Below are positions 1 to 9,300 of a stretch of DNA of 64,000 nucleotides, in pieces. A program made the position numbers and the translations under genes. The stretch lies in assembly GCA_036987155.1 (NCBI GenBank), contig BTXY01000001.1, positions 62,001 to 126,000 on the forward strand. Direction: 5' to 3'. This stretch comes from Microsyncoccus archaeolyticus. GTDB lineage: Bacteria > Patescibacteriota > Minisyncoccia > Minisyncoccales > Minisyncoccaceae. The notes under the pieces are model-generated. The model was not told the DNA's origin. It searched no databases and was given only the letters and a program-made list of their open reading frames with translations. Each line of letters starts with the position of its first letter. Position 1 is the first letter of the stretch.

Positions 1-735
1 ACCAAAATTATTAAGCCTTGTCAAAACTTCTTCTGAGGGATGACCATAAGAATTAGCCCCTACTTGAATTATTGCTATTTCAGGAGTTGTTGCTTTTAAA
101 AATTCTTCTGAAGTTGAATAAACAGAACCATGATGAGCCACTTTCAAAACATCTATATCTGCACCTATTGCATCTTCTTTTTTAGAAGTAATGTCTCCTG
201 TAAAAAGAAAAGAGCTTTGTCCATAATCCATTTTTAAAACTAAGGAAGAATCATTTGATTCTGGAAAATTCTCTCCATAATCAGGATACAATATTTCAAA
301 ACTAACATTAGAGAATAATATTTTCGCACCTTTTCTTAAATTTAAAATATTAGCATTTTCTTTATTAATCAAATCCTCCCATTCTTCGTTCTCCCCAATT
401 CCGGTCCATAAAATATTTTTAACTTCGTATTCTTTTAAAACTTGGATTAATCCATTAATATGATCTTTATCAGTATGAGTTAAAACAATTAAATCAATAG
501 TTTTATCCCAAAAAGGCATTTCTTGGCTCACTTTTTCAATTATTCTTTCTCTGCCTGGGCCTCCATCAATTAAAATCTGGTTTTTATTAGGAGTTTCAAT
601 AAAAATTGCATCCCCTTGATTAACATCAAAAAAAACAACTTCTAAATAGCTGCTATGGAAGTATAAAACAATGGAAAAGCACAAAATATTTAAAAAGAAA
701 AGGCATAAAATTATGCCCCATACTTTTTTATTCAT
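1..735 (-). CDS. ComEC/Rec2-type metallo-beta-lactamase-fold hydrolase (3' end outside window)
   Basis: Read directly from the minus strand: the frame is open from an ATG at 735 to the window edge, giving 245 residues without a stop. An N-terminal membrane segment (about residues 5-26) is followed by a ComEC-type MBL domain. The metal motif HTDKDH sits at residues 87-92, preceded by a DVNQGDAI strand typical of ComEC C-terminal domains; later come a FTGDI motif and a VAHHGS motif. In full ComEC the domain follows a transmembrane DNA channel; here it has only one membrane anchor, so it is a stand-alone secreted or periplasm-side hydrolase, perhaps degrading nucleic acid during uptake. Its start overlaps the upstream stop by 4 nt (ATGA). 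Family call is confident; substrate is inferred. Confidence 0.85.
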   Translation of the reverse strand, partial: MNKKVWGIILCLFFLNILCFSIVLYFHSSYLEVVFFDVNQGDAIFIETPNKNQILIDGGPGRERIIEKVSQEMPFWDKTIDLIVLTHTDKDHINGLIQVLKEYEVKNILWTGIGENEEWEDLINKENANILNLRKGAKILFSNVSFEILYPDYGENFPESNDSSLVLKMDYGQSSFLFTGDITSKKEDAIGADIDVLKVAHHGSVYSTSEEFLKATTPEIAIIQVGANSYGHPSEEVLTRLNNFG

Positions 736-929
736 TTCTTGTTTAAATCAGCAATTAATTTTTTAGAATCAATGCCATATCTATCACACACTTCCCCTAT
801 TTCTAATTGTTTCATTTCATATTGAGCAAACGGACAGGCAACGCAAGGAAATCCATAATCAAGTAAAATCTTTTCTTTTTTCTTATTGCCTAATACTTTA
901 TCTAATTTTGTTTTTCTTGTTATTTTCAT
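732..929 (-). CDS. DUF1858-like small cysteine protein (65 aa)
   Basis: A 65-residue protein resembling DUF1858/ScdA N-terminal domains, with the core PCVACPFAQYE around residues 28-38 and a third Cys near residue 48. Such domains occur alone or fused to redox and iron-sulfur repair proteins; the biochemical role is not settled. It overlaps mnmA upstream by ATGA and the ComEC-type gene downstream by ATGA, so the three are translationally coupled. A link to sulfur delivery for MnmA is possible because of the CxxC motif and the coupling, but that is inference from position only. Confidence 0.7.
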   Translation of the reverse strand: MKITRKTKLDKVLGNKKKEKILLDYGFPCVACPFAQYEMKQLEIGEVCDRYGIDSKKLIADLNKK

Positions 930-1915
930 ATTATTATTCCCCCACCAATGAGTTCTTTTCCTTTATAGAAAACAGCTGATTGGCCAGGAGTTATTGCTCT
1001 TTCGCCTTTATTAAATCTTAAAATAGTATTTTTACCTTTTTTAAATAATATTCCTGAAACTTCTTTTTGTCCATATCTTATCTTTGCCTTAATCTTGATT
1101 GGCAACTTTTGCTTATTAATCCAATTAATATTTTTAAGCTTTACTTCTTTTTGTATTAAAAGTTTTTCATTTTTGCTCACAATTAAAGAATTGCTCTTAA
1201 TGTCTTTTTTAATTACATAATATGGGCCTCCGCTTAAGCCAATTCCTTTTCTCTGGCCAATAGTATAAAACCATAATCCATTATGGGTTCCCAATACTTT
1301 TCCTTTTTCATTAACAATATTCCCCTTCTTACTCTTTATTTTCTTCTTTAAATAATCTTCAATGCTTCCAGAAATAAAACAAACTTCTTGAGATTCTTTA
1401 TATGGAAATACTGGTAATTTTTTCTTTTTTGCTTTAACAATTAAATCTTTTTTAAAATAATCTCCTAAAGGGAAAATAATATTGTCTAGATTATTTATTC
1501 TCCATAAAAAATATGTTTGGTCTTTGTTTAAGTCTTTTGGTTTAAATATTCTTTTGTTCTTAATCTTTGCATAATGTCCAGTAGCAACAAAATCTGGCTT
1601 AAATTTTTTTGTTTTTTCAATAAACAATTTAAACTTAATCAATTCATTACAAACCACGCACGGATTAGGGGTGTTCCCTTTTTTTAATTCTTCTAAAAAA
1701 TATTCGATAATCAATTTCTTAAATTCTTTTCTTAAATCAATAACCTTAAAATCTATTTTTAAAATTTTTGCTATTCTCTTTGCCTTAGATTCATCTGAAT
1801 AATCATTTAAACGCATAAAAACACCCATTACATCGGATCCCTGGTCTTTTAAAATACTAGCTGCCATTGCTGAATCAAGTCCACCTGATAATGCTACTAT
1901 TACTTTTTGAGGCAT
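926..1915 (-). CDS. mnmA: tRNA-uridine 2-sulfurtransferase MnmA
   Basis: Cytoplasmic enzyme that adenylates and thiolates U34 of Lys, Glu and Gln tRNAs. Evidence: PP-loop SGGLDS at residues 10-15, the TPNPCVVCN segment holding the first catalytic Cys, a GHYAKI motif, DQTYFL, and SQEVCFI carrying the second catalytic Cys, followed by the GxGQRKGIGLSGG region and a C-terminal beta-barrel. At 329 residues it is slightly shorter than the roughly 360 typical of the family. The ATG lies 6 nt after a terminator-like hairpin (1922-1949), so expression may depend on read-through. It is coupled to the DUF1858 gene by an ATGA overlap. Confidence 0.93.
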   Translation of the reverse strand: MPQKVIVALSGGLDSAMAASILKDQGSDVMGVFMRLNDYSDESKAKRIAKILKIDFKVIDLRKEFKKLIIEYFLEELKKGNTPNPCVVCNELIKFKLFIEKTKKFKPDFVATGHYAKIKNKRIFKPKDLNKDQTYFLWRINNLDNIIFPLGDYFKKDLIVKAKKKKLPVFPYKESQEVCFISGSIEDYLKKKIKSKKGNIVNEKGKVLGTHNGLWFYTIGQRKGIGLSGGPYYVIKKDIKSNSLIVSKNEKLLIQKEVKLKNINWINKQKLPIKIKAKIRYGQKEVSGILFKKGKNTILRFNKGERAITPGQSAVFYKGKELIGGGIII

Positions 1916-1921
1916 ATTATT

Positions 1922-1949
1922 AAAAAATTAACCCAAGAATTTGGGTTAA
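1922..1949 (-). terminator. Intrinsic terminator after the ferredoxin gene / upstream of mnmA
   Basis: A 9-bp perfect inverted repeat (arms 1928-1936 and 1941-1949, loop of 4) is followed on the minus strand by six U residues (1922-1927). One arm contains the ferredoxin stop codon. The U tract ends only a few nt before the mnmA ATG at 1915, so the hairpin could work as an attenuator of mnmA rather than as a simple operon end. Confidence 0.8.
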
Positions 1950-2155
1950 TCATTATTATCATCATCTCTTAATTCTACTCCGTTTATTTCTTCTATTGCT
2001 TCATAAGGACATAATTCTTCTCCTCCACATTCTTCAATCTTTGCTGAACTAATAATTCTTGCCTTGTCTCCTTCTATTTCAGCTCCTTCTGGACACATAG
2101 CTGCACAAGTACCACAACCCACGCATTTCTCTTTGTTTACTTTATATTCTTTCAT
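1946..2155 (-). CDS. Single-cluster [4Fe-4S] ferredoxin
   Basis: A 69-residue ferredoxin. Cys11, Cys14, Cys17 and Cys49 fit ligands of one [4Fe-4S] cluster; Cys21 and Cys43 fall where Pyrococcus- and Thermotoga-type ferredoxins have a disulfide. It would carry electrons at low potential, a plausible partner for the [FeFe] hydrogenase encoded at 25476-27206, though the two are not adjacent. It starts 4 nt after the pyrophosphatase stop codon and ends in a terminator hairpin. Confidence 0.9.
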   Translation of the reverse strand: MKEYKVNKEKCVGCGTCAAMCPEGAEIEGDKARIISSAKIEECGGEELCPYEAIEEINGVELRDDDNND

Positions 2156-2159
2156 AATA

Positions 2160-2633
2160 TTATTTTTTACACTTTTCGATTATCTCTTCTGCCTTTTCTC
2201 TTGACTCAAACCCAGTAACTTTAACCCATTTGTTTGGTTCTAATCTTTTGTATATTTCAAAAAATTCTTGTATTTCTTTTTTTTCATGCTCTTTTAAATC
2301 ATTGATGTCATTAATTTCTTTAAACCTAGGATCAATCTTGTCGTCTGGAACAGCAATAATCTTATAGTCAAGGCCTGATTCGTCTTCCATGTTTAACATT
2401 CCTATAATCTTTGCTGGAACAACACAACCAGGAAATGTTGGATTAGTGGCTAGCACAACAACGTCTAATGGATCTCCATCATCAGCTAGTGTGTTTTCAA
2501 TAAAACCATATTCAAAAGGAAAATGAACAGATGAATAAAGAGTTCTATCTAACCTAATTTTGTTAGTTTCCTTGTCTAGCTCATATTTATTTGAGCTTCC
2601 TTTGGGAATTTCTATAAAAATATTAATTTTCAT
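2160..2633 (-). CDS. ppa: Inorganic pyrophosphatase (family I)
   Basis: Soluble Mg-dependent pyrophosphatase, 157 residues, near the usual bacterial length. It has the N-terminal IEIPKGSSNKYE strand, the FPFEYGFIENT segment and the DDGDPLDVVV signature carrying catalytic aspartates. It hydrolyses pyrophosphate from biosynthetic reactions such as MnmA adenylation and nucleotide polymerisation. The ferredoxin gene follows within 4 nt, so the two share a transcript. Confidence 0.95.
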   Translation of the reverse strand: MKINIFIEIPKGSSNKYELDKETNKIRLDRTLYSSVHFPFEYGFIENTLADDGDPLDVVVLATNPTFPGCVVPAKIIGMLNMEDESGLDYKIIAVPDDKIDPRFKEINDINDLKEHEKKEIQEFFEIYKRLEPNKWVKVTGFESREKAEEIIEKCKK

Positions 2634-2662
2634 AATTTTATATTAATTTATTATACTTATTA

Positions 2663-2690
2663 ATACTATCTTAAAAATAATATTAGTCAA
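2663..2690 (-). promoter_or_regulatory. Candidate promoter for ppa-ferredoxin
   Basis: TTGACT at 2690-2685 is separated by 16 nt from TAGTAT at 2668-2663; a second good -10 (TATAAT, 2655-2650) lies closer to the ATG but without a matched -35. The -35 overlaps the stop codon of the upstream pseudopilin gene. Confidence 0.4.
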
Positions 2691-3540
2691 CACTTGTAAT
2701 AATGTTTTTTAACTGTGCTGTTCTTAAAACATATTCTTGATTATCAATTTCATTTTTAAGTAATAAACTATTTAATCCAACATAATAATCTTCTTGGTTT
2801 GCAGAAATACTTAAAACACTATTATAAATTTTTATTTCATCTATTGTTCCCAAAAAAGACTGCACTTCGCTAAATCCTCCACCAACATTATCTTGCTCTT
2901 GTCCAATAACCAAAGAGCCTGGTGAAGCTAATACGGTTCCAGCACTCAATGAATTAGAATAGACCAATACTCCATCTTTATAAATTCTTACAGAACCATC
3001 TGTGTTTGTCCATGTAAAAAACATGTTGTGCCACTTGCCGTCATTAAAAACAAGACCAGTACTTCTAAAATTAGGATAAACACTAATACTAGAAACATAA
3101 ATATAAATCAAGAATTCATTATCAGAATGACCAGTGGCATAAGAAATCAGTGTTCCTTCTTTTGTTGTGTCCGAAGAGTTCAACCAAAGGCTTATAGAAA
3201 TTTGACTTGTAGGAAAATCATTAATTGGATTTTTAATAATATAATCTGAAGTTGTTCCATCAAAAAAATAACAAGAACCAAAAACACAAGAAGTGCTTTC
3301 GGTTACTCCATTAATATTAAAATTATTATTGCCCCAAGAATCATTTCCGTTTCCATCTAGTTTTAAATAAGAAAGCCTACTTAAAAGAAGATTATTGTCA
3401 GCAGAATCAACAAAAGCTTTTCCTTTAGCAATATTAGCATTATTTGTAATGGAACTCATTCCAACAAGAATAAAGGAGGAAAGGATTCCTATTACTACTA
3501 TTACTACAAGTATTTCAATTAAGGTAAATGATTTATTCAT
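2683..3540 (-). CDS. Type IV pilin-like protein with LamG-type domain (copy 1)
   Basis: 285 residues. The N-terminus MNKSFTLIEILVVIVVIG is a class III prepilin signal: short basic leader, cleavage before Phe, Glu at mature +5, then a hydrophobic helix. Residues about 55-245 form a LamG/concanavalin-like jellyroll (ISLWLNSS, DGKWHNMFFTW, IDEIKIYN), a fold often used to bind sugars. The C-terminal helix resembles that of the two paralogues at 3533-4453 and 5453-6331. Its start overlaps the upstream stop by 8 nt (ATGAATAA). Probably a pilus- or pseudopilus-borne adhesin; no prepilin peptidase or assembly ATPase is seen in the window. Confidence 0.85.
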   Translation of the reverse strand: MNKSFTLIEILVVIVVIGILSSFILVGMSSITNNANIAKGKAFVDSADNNLLLSRLSYLKLDGNGNDSWGNNNFNINGVTESTSCVFGSCYFFDGTTSDYIIKNPINDFPTSQISISLWLNSSDTTKEGTLISYATGHSDNEFLIYIYVSSISVYPNFRSTGLVFNDGKWHNMFFTWTNTDGSVRIYKDGVLVYSNSLSAGTVLASPGSLVIGQEQDNVGGGFSEVQSFLGTIDEIKIYNSVLSISANQEDYYVGLNSLLLKNEIDNQEYVLRTAQLKNIITSVD

Positions 3541-4453
3541 TGTTTGCTAAATTAGATTTTAACTCTACTATTCTTTCATTGAATTCATTAAAGGTAATTC
3601 CATTGTTCTTGAATAATTTGTTTAATCCTAAAAAATAGTTTTGCTCTATTTGAGAAGTCGAGAGGGCTTGATTGTAAATATGAACGTCATCAATTATTAC
3701 TTTAGGATAAATCGTTCCCCATCTATAACCAATATATACATTTCTAGATAAATCGTTATAAGCAGTAAAACCTGTGCTAGCAGTACTTCCCACTTGACGT
3801 CCATCCAAAAAACCCTTAAATCCATTTACACTGTTGAAGGTAAAAAAAGCATAATGCCATTTGCTATTATTTATGTCACCAATATTTCGTGAAACAGAAC
3901 CAGAAGCATCAGATTTTCCAACATAACCAGCAAGAGCACCATAATCTTCAAGATAAATTAAATAATTATCATAGCTGGGCGTAGATGTTCCTTTAATTAA
4001 AAGAGTGGTATCTGCAGATGGTAAAGATAATAATTTAACCCATAATCCAAAAGAAAAAGATTCGGAGATAGTAAGACTTCCATTGTTTCCGCAATTAATA
4101 TAGTCATCTATTCCATCAAACTTAAGACAAGTTCCTGATATACAGTTATTTGTGCTCATCCATCCAGAATCATGGGTATCTCCGTATCCTGAAGATGTGT
4201 CTGCAAAATTAGTTAGGGTTCCAGTATTAGTTAACCAAGAATCAGAAGCTGATGTTCCTGATGTATCATCTAGTTTCCACTCTGACACTCTTGCTAAAAG
4301 TAATGAATTGTCCAATGAATCAATAAACGCCTTGGACTTAGCAATATTAGCACTCTCAGATATGGAGCTCATTCCAACAAGAATAAAGGAGGAAAGGATT
4401 CCTATTACTACTATTACCACTAGTATCTCTATTAGCGTGAATGATTTATTCAT
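3533..4453 (-). CDS. Type IV pilin-like protein with LamG-type domain (copy 2)
   Basis: 306 residues, with the same MNKSFTLIEILVV prepilin signal as copy 1 and a LamG-like domain from about residue 70 (LKFDGIDDYINCG, FSFGLWVKLL, WHYAFFTF, IDDVHIYNQALS). It ends in a helical tail with LGLNKLFKNNGI, shared in form with copy 3. The signal-encoding DNA is nearly identical in the three LamG copies, suggesting recent duplication or gene conversion. It starts directly after gpsA (TAATATG junction) and is coupled to copy 1. Confidence 0.85.
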   Translation of the reverse strand: MNKSFTLIEILVVIVVIGILSSFILVGMSSISESANIAKSKAFIDSLDNSLLLARVSEWKLDDTSGTSASDSWLTNTGTLTNFADTSSGYGDTHDSGWMSTNNCISGTCLKFDGIDDYINCGNNGSLTISESFSFGLWVKLLSLPSADTTLLIKGTSTPSYDNYLIYLEDYGALAGYVGKSDASGSVSRNIGDINNSKWHYAFFTFNSVNGFKGFLDGRQVGSTASTGFTAYNDLSRNVYIGYRWGTIYPKVIIDDVHIYNQALSTSQIEQNYFLGLNKLFKNNGITFNEFNERIVELKSNLANNE

Positions 4454-4454
4454 A

Positions 4455-5456
4455 TTATTCTGCTTTCTTCTTTCTTTGCATTAATTCTTTTACTGCTTCT
4501 TTTGGTTTTTTGTTCTCATAGATCATTTGATAAACCCTTTCTACAAGAGGCATATCTACTTTGTATTTTTTACTTAATTGATAAACTGCTTCAGAAGTAG
4601 TTACTCCCTCAATGATGCCATCTGTTGTTTTTAGTATTTTATCCAAAGACTCTCCTTTGGCAATTCTTTCTCCAAATGTTCTGTTTCTACTTTCAGGACT
4701 AATACAAGTAGTAGATAGGTCTCCCAAACCAGCAATTCCAGAAAAAGTCTTTCTTTTTGCTCCTAATTTTTGACCCAGTCTTTGTATCTCAACAATACCT
4801 CTTGTTAAAATAGCTGCTTTGGTATTTGCTCCAAAACCAAGACCATCAGATATACCAGCTACCACTGCAATAATATTCTTTAGAGGACCACTAATCTCAA
4901 CACCTACAACATCACTACTAGTATATACTCTGAAATAATCATTAGAAAACATTTCTTGCATTTTTTTAGCTATTTTTTTATCTTTTGATGCAGCAACAAC
5001 TATTGCTGGCATTTTCTTGGCAACTTCAATTGCAATTGTTGGACCAGATAAAACAGCAACAGAAACATTTCCCAGTTCATCTTTTAATATCTCTGTCATT
5101 CTTTTTAATGTTTTCTGCTCTAACCCTTTAGCAACATTAATAAAGACTTTCCCCTTCAAAGAAACATTTGTCTCTTTTACTTTTTGAGCCACTTCTCTAA
5201 AAAATTTAGAAGGTATGGCAAATATTACCCAATCTGAATTATTAATTACCTTGTTTAAATCTTTTTCAAAAACAACATCTTTAGAAATTTTAATTCCTGA
5301 TAAATACTTCTTGTTTTCTCTTTTTTTATCTAATTCCTTCAAATGCTCTGGAAAGGCGCTCCAAATGCTAACATTGTGACCATTTTCTGAAAGTAAAATA
5401 GCTAAGGTTGTGCCCCATGCACCGTCTCCTAATATTGCAATATTTTGTTTTTTCAT
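4455..5456 (-). CDS. gpsA: Glycerol-3-phosphate dehydrogenase [NAD(P)+]
   Basis: 333 residues, the usual GpsA length. A Rossmann motif GDGAWGTTLA opens the protein (residues 10-19); the middle has NVAKGLEQKT and SGPTIAIEVA, and the C-terminal domain has FSGIAGLGDLSTTC and SRNRTFGE, all GpsA signatures. It makes sn-glycerol-3-phosphate from DHAP for phospholipids. Oddly it sits inside a run of three LamG pseudopilin genes, joined by ATGA upstream and TAATATG downstream, so it is co-translated with surface-protein genes. Identification is secure; the reason for the arrangement is unknown. Confidence 0.95.
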   Translation of the reverse strand: MKKQNIAILGDGAWGTTLAILLSENGHNVSIWSAFPEHLKELDKKRENKKYLSGIKISKDVVFEKDLNKVINNSDWVIFAIPSKFFREVAQKVKETNVSLKGKVFINVAKGLEQKTLKRMTEILKDELGNVSVAVLSGPTIAIEVAKKMPAIVVAASKDKKIAKKMQEMFSNDYFRVYTSSDVVGVEISGPLKNIIAVVAGISDGLGFGANTKAAILTRGIVEIQRLGQKLGAKRKTFSGIAGLGDLSTTCISPESRNRTFGERIAKGESLDKILKTTDGIIEGVTTSEAVYQLSKKYKVDMPLVERVYQMIYENKKPKEAVKELMQRKKKAE

Positions 5457-6331
5457 TTTTGTATTAAATTATTTTTTAGTTCTGATAATTTTTGATTAAG
5501 CTCGCTCAAAATAATTCCATTGTTTTTGTATAATTTATTTATTCCTATATAATAATTTTGTTGAATACGAAAAGAAGAAACAGCCTCATTATAAATTCTA
5601 ATTTCATCCAACATTCCTGGCGTTGTCCTAGAAGCAGCCGAATTACCCATTGCATATAAATTTTCAGCCGTAATATTTAATTCTGCATAAACCGTTGCTT
5701 GAGAAACTTTTATTCCATTAATATAGAAAAACCCAATAGTATTATTTTTAGTAAAAACAATATGATTCCAATTATTTAAACCTAAATTTGCATTATAACT
5801 TCCAAGACTATCAACATCTGCTTTTCTAGTTGAATAACGAAAATAATCTAAATCGCCACATGTAACCCAAATACCATAGTAATCATCGTCCCAATAATCA
5901 TTTGCTTTCATAAGCAATATTCTATTATCCCCAGTTACACAACTAACAGTGTTTGATGTTTTATAATACCAAAATTCTATAGAAAAATTATTGACAATAT
6001 CTAAAGAATCAGAATCATTAACAACAAAATAATCATCCGTCCCATCAAAGTTCAAACATCCATTAGAAACACATCCTGATGATTGAAAAGTACTGCCACC
6101 ATTTGTTCCTGTGTTGCTCCCCCAAGAATCGCTTCCATTTCCGTCTAATTTCCACTCTGAAACAAGATTGGTTAATAAAGAATTTCTCAAAGAATCAGAA
6201 AAAGCTTTAGACTTAGCAATATTAGCATTATTTGTAATGGAACTCATTCCAACAAGAATAAAGGAAGAAAGGATTCCTATTACTACTATTACTACAAGTA
6301 TTTCGATTAAGGTAAAACTTCTTTTTCCCAT
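5453..6331 (-). CDS. Type IV pilin-like protein with LamG-type domain (copy 3)
   Basis: 292 residues from the ATG at 6331; an in-frame upstream start at 6388 is rejected because it would overlap the helicase gene and push the prepilin signal inward. MGKRSFTLIEILVV is a class III signal. The LamG-like domain spans about residues 75-250 (LNFDGTDDYFVVN, FSIEFWYYK, WNHIVFTK, LDEIRIYNEA). The tail IQQNYYIGINKLYKNNGI matches copy 2. It is the first gene of the pilin-gpsA-pilin-pilin group and has a promoter whose -10 ends 6 nt before the ATG. Confidence 0.85.
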   Translation of the reverse strand: MGKRSFTLIEILVVIVVIGILSSFILVGMSSITNNANIAKSKAFSDSLRNSLLTNLVSEWKLDGNGSDSWGSNTGTNGGSTFQSSGCVSNGCLNFDGTDDYFVVNDSDSLDIVNNFSIEFWYYKTSNTVSCVTGDNRILLMKANDYWDDDYYGIWVTCGDLDYFRYSTRKADVDSLGSYNANLGLNNWNHIVFTKNNTIGFFYINGIKVSQATVYAELNITAENLYAMGNSAASRTTPGMLDEIRIYNEAVSSFRIQQNYYIGINKLYKNNGIILSELNQKLSELKNNLIQK

Positions 6332-6337
6332 ATAAAC

Positions 6338-6366
6338 ATTATACCTTTTACCCAAGAAATTGTCTA
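6338..6366 (-). promoter_or_regulatory. Promoter for the pilin-gpsA operon, leaderless type
   Basis: TAGACA (6366-6361), 17-nt spacer, TATAAT (6343-6338), then exactly 6 nt before the ATG at 6331. A start site 7 nt after the -10 would coincide with the start codon. Confidence 0.7.
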
Positions 6367-9300
6367 TTAAAATTTCCTGTGAGCACAAATATCTTTAAAA
6401 TCACAATGATTGCATTGCCAACCCGGAGAAGGTTTAAAATTACTTCTTTTAATTCTGGCTATTGTTTCTTTTAATTCTCCCTCTATCTTATCTATTTCTC
6501 CTTCTTTAGAAGAAAAAGATAAAAAAGATCCATCCTCTAAATAACAGTATGTTAATTTCTCTACCTTTAAATTAAAAACCTTCTCTACTGCTAGTTGATA
6601 TACTAATAATTGTAATTTTTCTTCTTTGCTTAGCGTTTTCTTGGGCGAACCTGTTTTGTAATCAATAATTTCTACTGAATCAGAAGAAACATTATCAATT
6701 CTATCAATTGCTCCAATAAAATAATCTCCATTAAGTTTTAATCCAAAACTTTTTTCTAAAGCAGGTTCGTCGTTTATAAAGGTGAGATTTAAATTGCTAT
6801 CTTTAAAATTTTCGTAAAATAGTTTTAGAGATTTTTTCCCTTTTTCATAGAATTCTTGCCTTGCTTTTTCTGATTCATACCAATCATCAGACCATTCTTT
6901 ATTATAAATCTCAATTAATTCATCAAATGAAGGTATATGATTTTCTTTTTTTGTTTTTGAGCCCTCTCCAAACAGTCCCTTTTGTTCTATTTCTCTATCT
7001 TTAACTGCTAAAGAAATAAATTTGTGTAGAGTGCTATGCATGGTTTTTCCAAAAGTAAAAATCGGCTTTCCTCGAGAAGGAATCTTTAAAATATGGGAAA
7101 ATTTATACTGTAAAGGACAATTCTTGAAAGCAGTTATTTGAGAAAAAGAAAAGTGGTCTGGCAAAAAATTCTTAATGTCTTTTCCATTAGTACTTGTTTC
7201 ATTGGATTCTAATTTAAAACCATTATTCATTGATTTTCTAAAGCAAAAATTAGAACCTTTGCAAAAATTCTTATTCTCAATAGTTTTCTTATCAATTAAA
7301 TTAGCTTCTATTAAAAATGGTGATGGTTTTTTTAATTCTTTGCCGCCATAATCTAATCCCCATGTTAAAAACAATCCTTTCTTTGCTCTGGTTAGGGCAA
7401 CATAAAACAATCTTCTTTCTTCTTGAATATGAAAATCTCCTTGAGGCAAAACCTCTTTAATCAAGTCTTCTGGGATTTCAATTGGAGATCTTTTCTCGTC
7501 AGTTGGAAATTTTCTTCTAACTAAATTAACAACAAAAACATATTTAAACTCTAGTCCCTTGGCTGAGTGAACTGTCATTATCTTAACTGCATCAAATTTA
7601 TCATCTAAGCTTGTTTTAAGAGAACCCTCTTCTCCTGCATCAACTTCCATTTGTATCTGCTCAATAAAAGAAATTAAACGAGAATCATTCTGTGAATTCT
7701 CAAAATCTTTTGCTTTTTCATAAAATTGATAAATTGTTTCCCATTTCTTTAATGTTTCTTCATCTGCTTTGTCTAAATGCTTTGCATAATTTAGATCATT
7801 GATTACTTGAACAAAAACCTCTCCTACTGTTTTTTCTTTTGACAAATCATAATGTTTTTTAAGTAATTCTCCTAGTTTTCTTATCTTTTCTCTTGTTTCC
7901 GCAGTAAATTTATTTAATAAAAAAGGACTTTGAATTGCTTCATATAAATGAATTCCTTTTTTATCAGCAAAATGAGTTATTATTGAAACCTCTTCTTGAG
8001 CTAAATTAAACGGAGCCATTCTTAAAATCCTATAAAAACTCATTGAATCATAAAGATTAATGATTACCTTAAAATATGAAATCAAGTCTAAAATTACTGG
8101 ATTAGTATACAATCCTTTAGAAGAAAAGAATTGGAAAGGAATTCCTGCTCTTTCTAATCCTCGACTAAAATTATTAGCAGAATCATTGGTTCTGCAAAGA
8201 ATCGCAAAATCAGAAAATTTAGCATCTTTATCAATTTCTTTAATTTCCCATATTTTATTAATCACCCCTATAATTTCTTCATCTCCTGATTCAAAACAAA
8301 GAGTTTCTATCATTCCTGGCTCTTTATCGTTACTTTTAAGCTTTTTATTTATTTTAACAAAATCTTTAAGATTAATTCCTCTTTTTTTAGCTTTTTCTTT
8401 TAATTCTTTAATTTCATTTAATTGATATTCTAAACGATTAGGGTTGTTATGTTGAATAAAATTATATGCTAAATCAAGAATATTTTGTGGAGACCTATAA
8501 TTCTCAACTAACACAACTTCTTTTGCATTGGGATAGTCTTTTTTAAACCTCAAGACATTATTAAAAGAAGTTCCACAAAAAGAAAAAATACTCTGATCGT
8601 CATCTAACAAAACATTAATATTGTTCTTAGGATACGCTAATTTCTGCATTAATTCATATTGAACCCAATTTGTGTCTTGAAATTCATCAATTAAAATGTA
8701 TTCAAATTGATTTCTGAATTTTTCTAAAATATCTTTTCTTTTGTCAAAAAGTTTAATCGTATAATTAATTAAGTCTCCAAAATCCAAAGCACTATTATCT
8801 AAAAGTAATTTCTGATAAACATGGTAAGCATCAGCAATCTCTTTTAGTCTTTCGTTTTCCTCAATATCATTTAAATCTTTTTTAAGTAAATCTATATACT
8901 TTAAATAATCTTCTGGATAAATACCCTCGTTTTTACATTCTGAAAAATGATTAAGAAGCGCATGAATAAATTTTGTTGGATTACCCATTGGACGATAATG
9001 CTTTAAAAAATGAAATTTATTAAAATTCTTTTTAATTAAAATCCAACTAGCGCTTCTATCTAAAAGCTTGTAATTGGTTGGAACACCAATTAAAAGTCCG
9101 TAATTTTTAAGAATTCTATCGCAAAAAGAGTGAAAAGTTGAAATCCAAAAATCGTAATATCCAAAATCAAGAGCTTTTTCTACTCTGTCTTCCATTTCCG
9201 CTGCTGCCTTTTCAGTAAAAGTAGTGGCTAATATTTGTTCTGGCTTAATGCCCTTTTCTTTAATTAAATAGGCAATTCTTTTAGTTAAAACAGTAGTTTT

